DNA of 64,000 bases from Cohnella phaseoli (GTDB lineage: Bacteria; Bacillota; Bacilli; Paenibacillales; Paenibacillaceae). The DNA lies in assembly GCF_003386235.1 (NCBI RefSeq), contig NZ_QRDZ01000005.1, positions 248,001 through 312,000 on the forward strand, given 5' to 3'. A program made the translations under genes and the position numbers. This document shows positions 40,360 to 49,050 of this stretch, in pieces. The notes under the pieces were generated by a model. It saw only the letters and a list, made by a program, of their open reading frames with translations. It made no database searches and was not told the DNA's origin. How positions within the stretch are numbered: the first letter of the stretch is position 1; each line of letters begins with the position of its first letter.

Positions 40360-41408
40360 GGCGCCAGCAGCTCGACGACTTCATCGATGACGTTGCCGCC
40401 CGCGATCAGGCCGCCGTTCAGCCATGCGTCATTCGCGATCTTGAATACTCGATCTTCCTTAACCGCAGGAAGGTTCCTCCATAGCGGACTGCTCTCCAGC
40501 TCCTTCAGGAATGCGTCGCCCGTACCGGCATGGTTGGCGATGAAAATATAGTCCGCATCCAGCTCCGGCAGCATCTCCAGCGACAAATCCGCGCTGCTCT
40601 CCTTCTCGACGAACTTAATCTTGCCAAAGCCCAAATCCTGGGCCAACACGTAACCGCCGTAATAATCTCCGCCCATCAGGAAGATGCCTCTATCGTTCAT
40701 GCGGATGATTACGGCTTTTTTTCCTTCCGCCACCGGAGCCAGCTTGATTCGCGCCTCCTCAACCTTACGCTGATAATCGCTCAGAGCTTGCTCAGCTTCC
40801 TGCGACTTGCCTAATAGCTCGCCGAGCTTGCGCAGGGAGCCGTTAAGATCGGAGGAGGATTGCTTAAACGCATAGGTCGGCGCAATTTTCGCGTACTGCT
40901 CGTATACGCCGTTATCCGCATAATACGAGTTGCCCAGCACGATAAGGTCCGGTTTGTACGAGGCGACGACCTCGGGAGTAGGCAGCCCTGCGGAGAAATC
41001 CGCCTTAGCTACGTCGCCGAGCTGTTCCTGCAAGTATACGGGCACGATGTCTCCGTTGGCCCATTGGGCTGTCGGCTTGACGCCTAGCACGAGCAGCGAA
41101 TCTTCCATGCCGGGAGCGAAAATCTTTACGGGAACGGCAGGCAGCTTCACCTCGTGTCCCAATTCGTCCTGGAAGGTTTGGGGATATGCAGGTGCGGCTG
41201 AAGGCTCGGCCGCTGGGGAAGGGACGCTTTCGGACGACGAGGATGCCGTTACCTCCGGGGAGGAAGCGGCGACGGATGAGCCTGCAGGTTCGGAGCTGTT
41301 GCTGGAGCTGCAGGCGGTCAGCAAGCCGGCGACGAGCAGCGCGCCAAGCGCGGAAAGCAGGCCGATTCTCCCGAGCCGGGCAGACAAATTGCGATAACTG
41401 GAAAACAC
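40356..41408 (-). CDS. Iron-siderophore ABC transporter binding lipoprotein (FeuA-like)
   Basis: A class III binding protein of 350 residues. The signal peptide ends in the lipobox LLTAC (Cys33), then a long Ser/Pro/Ala linker, then two lobes joined by a helix (KLPAVPVKIFAPGMEDSLLVLG, YKPDLIVLGNSYY and FLMGGDYYGGYVLAQDLGFG). It captures ferric siderophore outside the cell. A Fur box lies 17 bases upstream. Permease and ATPase genes (feuB, feuC or similar) are not next to it, so it must use components encoded elsewhere. Confidence 0.85.
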   Translation of the reverse strand: MFSSYRNLSARLGRIGLLSALGALLVAGLLTACSSSNSSEPAGSSVAASSPEVTASSSSESVPSPAAEPSAAPAYPQTFQDELGHEVKLPAVPVKIFAPGMEDSLLVLGVKPTAQWANGDIVPVYLQEQLGDVAKADFSAGLPTPEVVASYKPDLIVLGNSYYADNGVYEQYAKIAPTYAFKQSSSDLNGSLRKLGELLGKSQEAEQALSDYQRKVEEARIKLAPVAEGKKAVIIRMNDRGIFLMGGDYYGGYVLAQDLGFGKIKFVEKESSADLSLEMLPELDADYIFIANHAGTGDAFLKELESSPLWRNLPAVKEDRVFKIANDAWLNGGLIAGGNVIDEVVELLAP

Positions 41409-41425
41409 GGAAATCCCCCTCTAAA

Positions 41426-41440
41426 TGATAATCATTCTCA
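41426..41440. promoter_or_regulatory. Fur box before the siderophore-binding gene
   Basis: TGATAATCATTCTCA fits the 7-1-7 Fur consensus at most positions; a weaker second match, TGATTATAATTCA, lies at 41446-41458 and overlaps the end of the regulator gene. Confidence 0.8.
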
Positions 41441-41448
41441 CCAAATGA

Positions 41449-42654
41449 TTATAATTCAGAGCGTCTCCCGTCTCCATGGACGTATTCCAGATCGTCGTTT
41501 GGACATTTTCCGGTAAACATCATCAGCATTTCATTCAACATGCGATTAATCGAGAAGGCGGAATACTCGAACCAGGGATCGGATGGTATCGAATAAACCC
41601 GGCCGCCGCTCACCGCGGCAAGAGTGCGCCATTCCGCCGAATGTTGAAGGGCCAGCCAGGCCGTCCGCGTCTCGTCGTCCGGACAGACCAGCAGCAAAAT
41701 GCGGTCGGGATTAAGGCTTTTAAGCTGCCGGAGACTGATTTTTTCATTATACACATCGGCTTTCAGGCAAGCGGCGCGGAGCTGCAGGTCGTGGTAGACG
41801 ACATCGCGAATCCCCCGATTGCAGTAGAGATAAAAGTTGTTCCCGCATAAACGCAGGACGACGAACGTATCGCGGCCGACCGCTTGACCGACGAGCTCGC
41901 GCGCTTGCTCGGCTTTGCGGCGGTAAGCGGTTATCCAGGCCTCGCAGCGTCCTTGGGCGTCCAGAAACTCGGCGATCTGACGAAGCTGGACCTCCCAGCC
42001 GAGCTGACGATCCGGTACGAACAGCGGGAGGGAGCGCCGTTCAAGAGCCGCCAGCAGGCGCGGGCTTCTCGGCTGTTCATAGCCGATCACAGCGTCGGGC
42101 CGGCCTCTCAACAGTGCGTTGTCGGCGTCCGTCGCATCCATTTCCCCTTGCTTGAGATGAATCGAAATACGGGAATAGTAGGTGTGATAGTAATAGGGAG
42201 TCCATTTGGCATCAATCGGGGCGGCGACCGGAACTATTCCGAGCGCAAGCAAGTATCCGACGGAAGACGGGGACAGGGCGGCGATCCGTCTTGTTGCGCT
42301 ACGCGTGTAGGCGGAAGGGGGAACCCCTACTTCCTTTTTGAATTTGCGGCTGAAATAAAACTCGTCGGCGTAGCCGACTTTGCGCGCGATGTCGCGCAGC
42401 AGTCCGTCCGTGTCGCGTAAATAGCGTTTGGCCTGACTGATTCGAACTTCCGTTACATAGTCGGTTACGCTTTGGCCGAACTGTTTTTTGAACAGCTCTC
42501 CGAAATATTTGGGACTGAGCGACGTCATGCCGGCCAGCTGTTCCAGCGTTAACGGCTCGTCGTAATGCTCGGCCACGTATTCGCGAATTTTCTCAAGAGA
42601 GCTCCGTACTGAATCCGCCGCCGCATCGCTGTCCGCGTGTTTCAAGAGGCTCAT
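41449..42654 (-). CDS. Btr-like AraC regulator with siderophore-binding domain
   Basis: A 401-residue transcription factor. An AraC DNA-binding domain forms the N-terminus (about 15-110; LTLEQLAGMTSLSPKYFGEL and DIARKVGYADEFYFSRKFKK) and a FeuA-like periplasmic-binding fold the rest (about 130-390). B. subtilis Btr has the same build and activates feu genes when its domain binds ferric bacillibactin in the cytosol. ATG 42654 has AAGGAG upstream; an earlier in-frame start at 42687 falls within the Fur box. It reads towards the FeuA-like and esterase genes, its presumed targets. Confidence 0.87.
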   Translation of the reverse strand: MSLLKHADSDAAADSVRSSLEKIREYVAEHYDEPLTLEQLAGMTSLSPKYFGELFKKQFGQSVTDYVTEVRISQAKRYLRDTDGLLRDIARKVGYADEFYFSRKFKKEVGVPPSAYTRSATRRIAALSPSSVGYLLALGIVPVAAPIDAKWTPYYYHTYYSRISIHLKQGEMDATDADNALLRGRPDAVIGYEQPRSPRLLAALERRSLPLFVPDRQLGWEVQLRQIAEFLDAQGRCEAWITAYRRKAEQARELVGQAVGRDTFVVLRLCGNNFYLYCNRGIRDVVYHDLQLRAACLKADVYNEKISLRQLKSLNPDRILLLVCPDDETRTAWLALQHSAEWRTLAAVSGGRVYSIPSDPWFEYSAFSINRMLNEMLMMFTGKCPNDDLEYVHGDGRRSEL

Positions 42655-42671
42655 ATTCTTTTCTCCTTGAA

Positions 42672-42686
42672 TGAGAATGATTATCA
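42672..42686. promoter_or_regulatory. Fur box before the Btr-like gene
   Basis: TGAGAATGATTATCA, a good match to the Fur consensus, 17 bases upstream of the start codon. Confidence 0.85.
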
Positions 42687-42852
42687 TTTATTTCGCATTA
42701 TAGATGATTAAGGGGAGCTTTGCAAAGCAGACTTTATTGTGCCGATTGCGTTTCACACCCGACAACTCCTGATTCGAAAATCCAATCTAAGCGCTGCGAC
42801 GGGGGAGATCGGCTATTTTCCGCTGGGAAAAGCCGGTTGGACGTCAATACGC

Positions 42853-43025
42853 TAAAGCGGAAAATCGATCTTAAATTTGCGAAATGAGCCATTTTGAAAA
42901 AAATAGAGTGGATTTTCCAGCTTAAATTCGAAAAAAGCCGATTTTCCGAAAAATAAAGCGGGTACTCCGCTTTAATCCCGCCGAATCTGCCCGATAGCTG
43001 AAATTAAAGCGGGAAACCCGCCTTG
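42853..43025. repeat. Second locus of the 51-bp palindrome array
   Basis: Units begin at 42853, 42904, 42954 and 43005 (periods 51, 50, 51). Heads are TAAAGCGGAAAATCGATCTT, TAGAGTGGATTTTCCAGCTT, TAAAGCGGGTACTCCGCTTT and TAAAGCGGGAAACCCGCCTT, the last two nearly perfect hairpins. Between them lie A/T-rich parts with GCCGATTTTCCG. A worn half unit may precede the array at about 42810. The stretch 42693-43140 holds nothing else I recognise. Confidence 0.8.
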
Positions 43026-43147
43026 TTTACCATGAGGTATCGGGGACGCCTGCGCATTATCGACAAGTCACTCCGCCAGCTTTGCTCATCTCATCCTAAC
43101 GCTGCGAAATTTAGCCATGCACTGTGGAAAAAGCTTATCAATCAATA

Positions 43148-43177
43148 TTGACAATGATAATCATTATCACTTATGAT
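43148..43177 (+). promoter_or_regulatory. Fur-controlled promoter of the flavodoxin gene
   Basis: TTGACA (43148-43153), 18 bases, TATGAT (43172-43177). A perfect 7-1-7 Fur box, TGATAAT-C-ATTATCA (43155-43169), fills the spacer, so Fur-Fe(II) would block RNA polymerase directly. Confidence 0.85.
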
Positions 43178-43306
43178 ATTACCGAGAAAGCCAGACTTGA
43201 GGATACGCATTGCACCAAAGGCACCCATTCCTTTCGGAATACTATAGACACCTACAACGTGATGCTGCTTTGGAGGCGGCGGACGGCAAGAGAGGAGACT
43301 GCGGCT

Positions 43307-43768
43307 TTGGCGGACATCGTTCTGATCTACGCGAGCATGACGGGCAACACGGAGGAGATGGCCGATGCGATCGCTGCAGGCATCCGTTCGGAAGGCGGCG
43401 AAGTCGTCGTCAAATCGGTGATGGATGCCAATGCCTCCGAGTTGGAGAGGTACGACGCCGTTCTGCTCGGAGCGTATACGTGGGGAGACGGAGAGCTGCC
43501 CGACGAGTTTCTGGATTTTTACGAGGAGATGGACGACATCCGGTTGACGGGACGCAAAGCGGCGGTTTTCGGATCTTGCGATTCCTGTTACCCGGAATAC
43601 GGCGCAGCGGTGGACCTGTTGATCAACAAACTGAGGGAGACGGGGGCGGATGTAGTGCTGCCCGGACTGAAAGTGGAATTGTCTCCTTCGACGGAGGAGG
43701 CGGAAACGTGCAGACGGTTCGGAAGCGAGTTCGTCAAGCTTGCCGCAAGCGGAGCTGCCCGATCCTGA
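43307..43768 (+). CDS. Flavodoxin, iron-limitation induced
   Basis: FMN-containing electron carrier of 153 residues that replaces ferredoxin when iron is short. The FMN phosphate loop is YASMTGNTEEMA near the N-terminus, the second FMN loop is GAYTWGDGELPDEF, and the third has GSCDSCYPEYG. The start is TTG at 43307 with AGAGGAGA 8 bases upstream; a longer frame from 43124 runs through the promoter and is not coding. It is transcribed from a promoter with a perfect Fur box and is followed 33 bases later by a 54-residue protein gene. Confidence 0.87.
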   Translation: MADIVLIYASMTGNTEEMADAIAAGIRSEGGEVVVKSVMDANASELERYDAVLLGAYTWGDGELPDEFLDFYEEMDDIRLTGRKAAVFGSCDSCYPEYGAAVDLLINKLRETGADVVLPGLKVELSPSTEEAETCRRFGSEFVKLAASGAARS

Positions 43769-43801
43769 CAACGATCTTTAACGATAAAGGAGGAGCAAGT
43801 A

Positions 43802-43966
43802 ATGGGTTTATTGTATAAAATCTATCAGTCCGTCCAGATCGACCGCGAGCCGGACGAAGACGACTTGGCCGGGAGAGCGGGAACGTTCGCCCCGGACGAA
43901 CTTCCGGTTTCGCTGCTGCAACTGCTGGCGAATCCCGTCGGCGGAGCCGCAGGCCGGAAGGACTGA
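43802..43966 (+). CDS. Small unknown protein after flavodoxin
   Basis: Fifty-four residues beginning MGLLYKIYQSVQIDREPDED and then ELPVSLLQLLANPVGG, acidic overall with one hydrophobic helix. AAAGGAGGAG lies 6 bases before the ATG, a strong site. It is in the same Fur-controlled unit as flavodoxin, so a role under iron limitation is likely, perhaps as a partner or adaptor; I do not recognise a family. Confidence 0.65.
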   Translation: MGLLYKIYQSVQIDREPDEDDLAGRAGTFAPDELPVSLLQLLANPVGGAAGRKD

Positions 43967-43988
43967 GCGGACACAATCAATCATGACG

Positions 43989-44206
43989 GGGGCTGCCCGA
44001 TAAGCTAACCGAGTTGCTGTGAAAGATAATCGATGCTAAAGGTGCAAGGGGTATGTACCTCCTTCCGATGCTATACACTCCCGAAATCTGAATGGGGAAA
44101 CCCGTGACAAGGTGATTTCGAGAGCGTATGAGGCATCTACAGGAGGTACATACCCCTTACTTTATTGATCGATTATCTCAAGCAACTCTGCTTATGGAAC
44201 AGCCCC
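43989..44206. mobile_element. MITE-like long imperfect palindrome, copy D
   Basis: 218 bp from GGGGCTGCCCGATAAGC to GCTTATGGAACAGCCCC. Outer arms include GAAAGATAATCGAT/ATCGATTATCTCAAG, with inner arms GGGTATGTACCTCCT/AGGAGGTACATACCCC; the centre has GGGGAAACCCGTGA. Same orientation as copy C. It follows the flavodoxin unit and could end its transcript. Confidence 0.8.
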
Positions 44207-44343
44207 TTCCGTCTGCTTAACGTCGTATCTCCGTATCTCCGTATCGTACTCCCCCCAATTCCATAAAATGACCGAACCACGCCCGCGGACGCATGAGCTA
44301 TAATGGGAGGAATAAGCATCTGCCGCCAGGGGAGGTCCGCATC

Positions 44344-46101
44344 ATGAATACCGCGCTGCGCCGCATGCCGTTTCGCTCCCTCAGATCAAAGCTCGCGCTG
44401 CTGCTTATTCTCGCCGCAGCCATTCCGATCGTGCTGATCGGCTACATTTCTTACAGATGGATCTATATCGTTCAGACGGAAAAAATAGAAACCGAATGGG
44501 TCGAGAAAGCCGAGCGGGAGCGGGACGAGTTGGAGCGCAAGCTGGAGGAGCTGGCTCGAGTCTCGCAACTGCTGGACGTCGAAGGAGGAATCGGCCGCGA
44601 GGTCGTGCGCTTTATCTCCAGCGGCGATTCCTACGAGCGCTCCATGCTCTATCGCGATATTACCGATTCAATCGCCAACGTCAATTTCTCCAATCCGAAT
44701 CTCGGAGCGATGTTCTTCTACGCACCTCAGCTGGAGGAGCCTCTGCTATTCCCCAACTTGACCGGCCCGATCTCGTTCTCACTGGAAGTGTTAACCCCGT
44801 TCTACAAACAGAAGGCGTTTACGTATTACGGCCCGCATTTTTCCAAGGCTGAGGAAAGGGATGGGGAGCCGGTGTTTTCCTTGCTGCGAAAGTTGGACTA
44901 TGGGCAGGGGAAGTTTCTGTACGCCTACATCGAGACGGGAATCGGCGGGCTGGAATCGCTGTTCGAGACGGAGCCGAGGGGCGATTCGGGCAGAGCTTTT
45001 CCCGTGTACCATGCGCTTGTCGGCCCCGACGGCCGCGTCGTATACGGCAATTTTCGTGCGGAGACCGAAATCGTCGGAAAACCGTTCCGGCAGCCCGCGG
45101 GACAGTACCAGACGTTCCGGGCGGAGGGCAGGCACGGCTGGACGCTGTACCAGCTTATTCCCAGATCCGACTACGATAGGGAGATGAACAAGTGGCTGAA
45201 GCAATTCGCGCTGTTCGCTTCGCTGTCGCTGCTTGCCGGCATATCATTGGCCTGGCTGATCTGGCGTATGGTCTATCGGCCGATCCGGATCATTAACCGC
45301 GAAATTTCCAGGTTCAGCTACAATCAGACGCCTGCGAAGACGGCGGCTACCGGGCTTCCCGAGTTTGATCGCATACTCGACAATTTTCAGGCGATGGGGA
45401 GGCGCATCGCCGAGCTGATTCTCGATATCGAGGACAAGGAGAAGCGCAGAGGTCAGCTGGAGGTCGAGAAGCTGCTCGTGCAGATCAACCCTCATTTCCT
45501 GCACAATACGCTAAATACGATTCAATGGCTCGCGCGCATTCAAGGACAGGCTAATATCGCCACGCTCGTATCGGTGTTTACGCGGGTACTGCACTATAAT
45601 CTCGGCAAAAAAACGATCATCGTAACCGTACGCGAAGAAGCCGATGCAGTCCGCGACTACATCGAGCTGCAAAATATTCGTTACGACCACATTTTCAACG
45701 TGCGCCTGGATATCGGCGAGGATGCGCTCGACATTCCGATTCCGAGGTTTATTTTGCAGCCGCTCGTGGAGAACGCGCTTTATCACGGCTTCGACGGAGA
45801 CGAGGTTGGCGCGATCGACGTGACGATCTCTAGGGAAGACAGGACGCTATTGCTGCAGGTTAGCGACAACGGCAAGGGCATTCCGGACGACAAGCTTGCC
45901 GACATGCTGGAAGCGAGCGGCGACCGCAAATCCGGGCTCGGTATCGGTCTGCGCTACGTGAAGCAGATGCTATCCGTCTATTACGGCGAGGAGGCGACGC
46001 TGACGATGGAGAGTGCGCCAGGCGAAGGCACGCGCGTGACGATTCGGCTGCCGGACGAGATGAAGGGAGGGGACCCGTCATGGACAAGATCAAAGCGCTG
46101 A
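44344..46101 (+). CDS. Sensor histidine kinase, YesM type
   Basis: Membrane sensor kinase of 585 residues. Helices at about 15-37 and 280-305 enclose an extracytoplasmic sensor. A HAMP region follows, then the His_kinase domain with QINPHFLHNTLNTIQW and a HATPase domain with ENALYHGF and SDNGKGIPDD. ATG 44344 is preceded by GGGGAGG; a TATAAT -10 is at 44299-44304, but its -35 is poor. The response regulator gene overlaps its end by 22 bases, and an importer with GH4 alpha-galactosidase follows. Confidence 0.92.
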   Translation: MNTALRRMPFRSLRSKLALLLILAAAIPIVLIGYISYRWIYIVQTEKIETEWVEKAERERDELERKLEELARVSQLLDVEGGIGREVVRFISSGDSYERSMLYRDITDSIANVNFSNPNLGAMFFYAPQLEEPLLFPNLTGPISFSLEVLTPFYKQKAFTYYGPHFSKAEERDGEPVFSLLRKLDYGQGKFLYAYIETGIGGLESLFETEPRGDSGRAFPVYHALVGPDGRVVYGNFRAETEIVGKPFRQPAGQYQTFRAEGRHGWTLYQLIPRSDYDREMNKWLKQFALFASLSLLAGISLAWLIWRMVYRPIRIINREISRFSYNQTPAKTAATGLPEFDRILDNFQAMGRRIAELILDIEDKEKRRGQLEVEKLLVQINPHFLHNTLNTIQWLARIQGQANIATLVSVFTRVLHYNLGKKTIIVTVREEADAVRDYIELQNIRYDHIFNVRLDIGEDALDIPIPRFILQPLVENALYHGFDGDEVGAIDVTISREDRTLLLQVSDNGKGIPDDKLADMLEASGDRKSGLGIGLRYVKQMLSVYYGEEATLTMESAPGEGTRVTIRLPDEMKGGDPSWTRSKR

Positions 46102-47114
46102 TCGTGGATGACGAAAGCTTGGTTCGCAAAGGGCTCAGGCTGATCGTCCCGTGGGAGACCTACGGCATAGAGCTTGCGGGAGAAGCGGCGACTGCGGAGA
46201 AGGCGCTGGATTTCGTCCGCAGGGAGCCGGTCGATCTGCTGCTGGCGGATATTACGATGCCGGGCATGTCGGGGCTGGAACTGACCAAGCTTCTGCAGCG
46301 GGAGCATCCCGGCATCAAGGTCGTCATTCTGACCTGCCATCAGGATTTCGACTATATTCAGGAAGCGCTTCGCCTCGGAGCGATCGATTATATCGTAAAA
46401 ACCCAGCTGGAAAACATGGATATGAACGCCGCGATGGAGCGGATCAGCAGGACGGTTCGAGAAAGCAGACGGGTCGAGCCTGTAACCTCCACTCGGCCTA
46501 TCGAGGCTATGCGCCGATTCGCGGAGTTGTCCGCTGGAGTCGGCTGGATCGCGGAAGAAGCCGGCTTTGCTGCGATGGGGGCGACATTGCGCGATGCGGA
46601 CGTCGACGGAGGAGCCGAGTTGAGCCGGACGCTGGAGGCCGCCGTCGAAGGCTGGCGGCTGAGATTGCCCCAATTCGTATGGGAGGAGCACCCGTTGCCG
46701 GAGCAGGGCGCGCTTCCTTCATGGCTGGAGCGGCTGCGCGATGCGATACTGCGCTGGCTTCGCCGCTCCCAATATTCGGAGGACGTCATCCAGGCAATTC
46801 TCAAAGCCGTCGACCGCATCGCCGAACGTCCGGGGAGCCACGAGAGGCAGGGAGAGATCAGCCAAAGCGTCAATCTGAGCAAAAGCTATTTCAGCACCTG
46901 CTTCCGCGACATTACCCGCATGACGTTTACGCAGTTTCTTCAGCATATTAGCGTCTACGCGGCGCGGGACATGCTGCTGCAGACCAACTATCCGGTGTAC
47001 ATCGTCGCCGAGAAATGCGGATTCGCGGACCAGCGCTATTTTAGCAAAATGTTCAAGGAGCAGACGGGTCTGCTTCCGTCCGAATACCGGCAGCAGTTTG
47101 CGGATCGGGCTTAA
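46080..47114 (+). CDS. Response regulator, YesN type (AraC output)
   Basis: A 344-residue response regulator, shorter than most YesN proteins. The receiver domain covers 1-125 (VDDES, phosphoacceptor Asp in LLADITMPGMSGLE; the usual Lys-Pro is Lys-Thr in YIVKTQLEN, as in many YesN proteins). The middle region is only about 100 residues, then the AraC domain (QSVNLSKSYFSTCF, AEKCGFADQRYFSKMF). GGGAGGGG precedes the ATG. It should activate the lipoprotein-permease-GH4 genes downstream. Confidence 0.92.
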   Translation: MDKIKALIVDDESLVRKGLRLIVPWETYGIELAGEAATAEKALDFVRREPVDLLLADITMPGMSGLELTKLLQREHPGIKVVILTCHQDFDYIQEALRLGAIDYIVKTQLENMDMNAAMERISRTVRESRRVEPVTSTRPIEAMRRFAELSAGVGWIAEEAGFAAMGATLRDADVDGGAELSRTLEAAVEGWRLRLPQFVWEEHPLPEQGALPSWLERLRDAILRWLRRSQYSEDVIQAILKAVDRIAERPGSHERQGEISQSVNLSKSYFSTCFRDITRMTFTQFLQHISVYAARDMLLQTNYPVYIVAEKCGFADQRYFSKMFKEQTGLLPSEYRQQFADRA

Positions 47115-47122
47115 CGAAGGAA

Positions 47123-47164
47123 GAGGAGCAGCCTCCGGGACGGAACGGGGAGTCGCTCCTTTTT
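47123..47164 (+). terminator. Terminator after the two-component genes
   Basis: AGGAGC (47127-47132) and GCTCCT (47155-47160) with a GC-rich interior, followed by five T. It separates regulator from structural genes; the latter have their own TATAAT at 47286-47291. Confidence 0.6.
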
Positions 47165-47330
47165 CGCTTACACGGGAATACGATCCGAAATCGGTAGGAC
47201 GACGATTCGGGGAACGATAAGAGCCCGGATAATTCTCCTACAAGACGCGGAAAAGCCTCGCTCACACCGGCTTCGGGCCGCTTGCTATAATGACGAAGAA
47301 GCTAAGTCAACGCAAAGGGGAGCCATTCGC

Positions 47331-49010
47331 ATGAACCTTAAACAAGGAATATCGGCTATTACCGCTTCCGCTCTGCTGCTCTCGCTGTTGTCCGCATGCA
47401 GCGGCGACAACGGCGGCAGCCCGTCCGGGGAGTCAAGCCCCGCGGCAAGCTCGCCGAACGCTTCGGCATCAGCCTCGGCCTCTGCTCCGGCCGATCCGCT
47501 CGGCAAATACGAGTCTCCGATTCGGGTATCGGCCGTTCGGGCGATTTCGGAAGGGATGAAATTCAACGAAGGCGAGTCCATCGACAATAACGTCTGGTCG
47601 CGCGCCTACGAGAGCGAGCTGGGCATCGCCGTCGACTATCTGTGGACCGCGCCGGCGGCGCAATACGACCAGAAGCTGAACATCGCGATCGCGACGGACG
47701 ATCTGCCGGACATCATGCCGGTAAACGCCTCGCAGCTCAAGCGTCTCGTTCAGGACGGACAGGTCGAGGATCTGACTGCGGTCTATGAGCAGTACGGCTC
47801 CGATTTTACGAAAAAGATTATGAACGAGGACGGCGGGAACGCGCTGAAATCCGCCACCTTCGACGGCAAGCTGTATGCGCTGCCAAGCATGAGCTCCGGT
47901 CTCGGCCAGACGCATGTGCTGTGGGTACGCACCGATTGGCTGGAGAAGCTGGGCCTGCCCGAGCCGAAGACGATCGACGACGTGGTCGCGACCGCCGAGG
48001 CCTTCGTTGCGCGTGATCCGGACGGCAACAGCAAGGCCGATACGTACGGACTGGGCATCAACAAGGACATTTTCGGCTTTTACGCCGGTATGGAGGGCTT
48101 CTTTAACGGCTTCCACGCTTATCCGAACATCTGGGTGAAGGACGAAGCGGGCAAGCTGGCTTACGGAAGCGTCCGGCCGGAGACGAAGGCGGCGCTGGCC
48201 AAGCTGCAGGAGATGTACAAGAACGGATGGCTCGACAAGGAATTCGGCACGAAGGACGCCTCCAAGGTGAACGAATCGGCGACCTCCGGCAAGCTCGGCC
48301 TGTTCTACGGTTTCTTCTGGAACGTAGGCTGGCTGCAGGACGCGAAGAACGCCAATCCCGACATGCAGTGGAAGGCGCTGCCGCTTCCGTCGGCGGACGA
48401 TCAGCCGGCCAAGGCGCAGGTGCCGTTCGCAATCAGCAAGTACTATGTCGTGAAGAAGGGCGCGAAAAATCCGGAGGCCGCCGTCAAGCTGCTGAACTTC
48501 GGCTTGGAGAAGCTGTGGGGAGCAAGCGCGCAGCCTGACGTATACAACGTGGACGGCAACGGACTTGCGCTGTTCGACTATGCGCTGCTGTACGGAGAGG
48601 CGCCGCGCAAAAATCTGGACGCGCATCTGCACGTCGTTCAGGCGCTCGACGCGAACGATCCGTCCAAGCTGAACGCGGAGGAGAAAGGGTACTACGACAA
48701 CATCGTCGCTTACCGGGGCGGAGACAACAGTCTGTGGGGCAATGAGCGCATGTACGGAGAGGAAGGCTCGCTGGCGGCGATCAACGGCTACGAGACGAAC
48801 GGTTTCCTGATGGACGACGCCTATTTCGGCGCTCCGACGCAGGGAATGACGGACAACAACGCCACGCTGCAGAAGCTTCAGCTTCAAGCGTTTACCCGCA
48901 TCATTATGGGCGGTTCGATCGACGAGTTCGACGATTTCGCGGCTCAGTGGAACGATCTGGGCGGAGGAACGATTACCGGGGAAGTAAACGAGTGGCAGGC
49001 GTCGCGCTAA
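47331..49010 (+). CDS. Sugar ABC transporter substrate-binding lipoprotein
   Basis: LplA-type binding protein of 559 residues. The lipobox is LLSAC (Cys about residue 23), with a Gly/Ser/Pro tether and family 1 solute-binding fold. CAAAGGGGAGC lies upstream. The order lipoprotein-permease-permease-alpha-galactosidase follows the two-component pair, so alpha-galactosides (raffinose-type or galactomannan fragments) are the probable ligand. Confidence 0.92.
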   Translation: MNLKQGISAITASALLLSLLSACSGDNGGSPSGESSPAASSPNASASASASAPADPLGKYESPIRVSAVRAISEGMKFNEGESIDNNVWSRAYESELGIAVDYLWTAPAAQYDQKLNIAIATDDLPDIMPVNASQLKRLVQDGQVEDLTAVYEQYGSDFTKKIMNEDGGNALKSATFDGKLYALPSMSSGLGQTHVLWVRTDWLEKLGLPEPKTIDDVVATAEAFVARDPDGNSKADTYGLGINKDIFGFYAGMEGFFNGFHAYPNIWVKDEAGKLAYGSVRPETKAALAKLQEMYKNGWLDKEFGTKDASKVNESATSGKLGLFYGFFWNVGWLQDAKNANPDMQWKALPLPSADDQPAKAQVPFAISKYYVVKKGAKNPEAAVKLLNFGLEKLWGASAQPDVYNVDGNGLALFDYALLYGEAPRKNLDAHLHVVQALDANDPSKLNAEEKGYYDNIVAYRGGDNSLWGNERMYGEEGSLAAINGYETNGFLMDDAYFGAPTQGMTDNNATLQKLQLQAFTRIIMGGSIDEFDDFAAQWNDLGGGTITGEVNEWQASR

Positions 49011-49050
49011 GGCGGACGCTTAGGCTCGGCAAGGAAGAGGCGGATAACGC

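Noticed and set aside
43124-43306. N-terminal extension of the flavodoxin
   Set aside because: It would translate through the -35, Fur box and -10; the TTG at 43307 has a good ribosome binding site and matches the family start.
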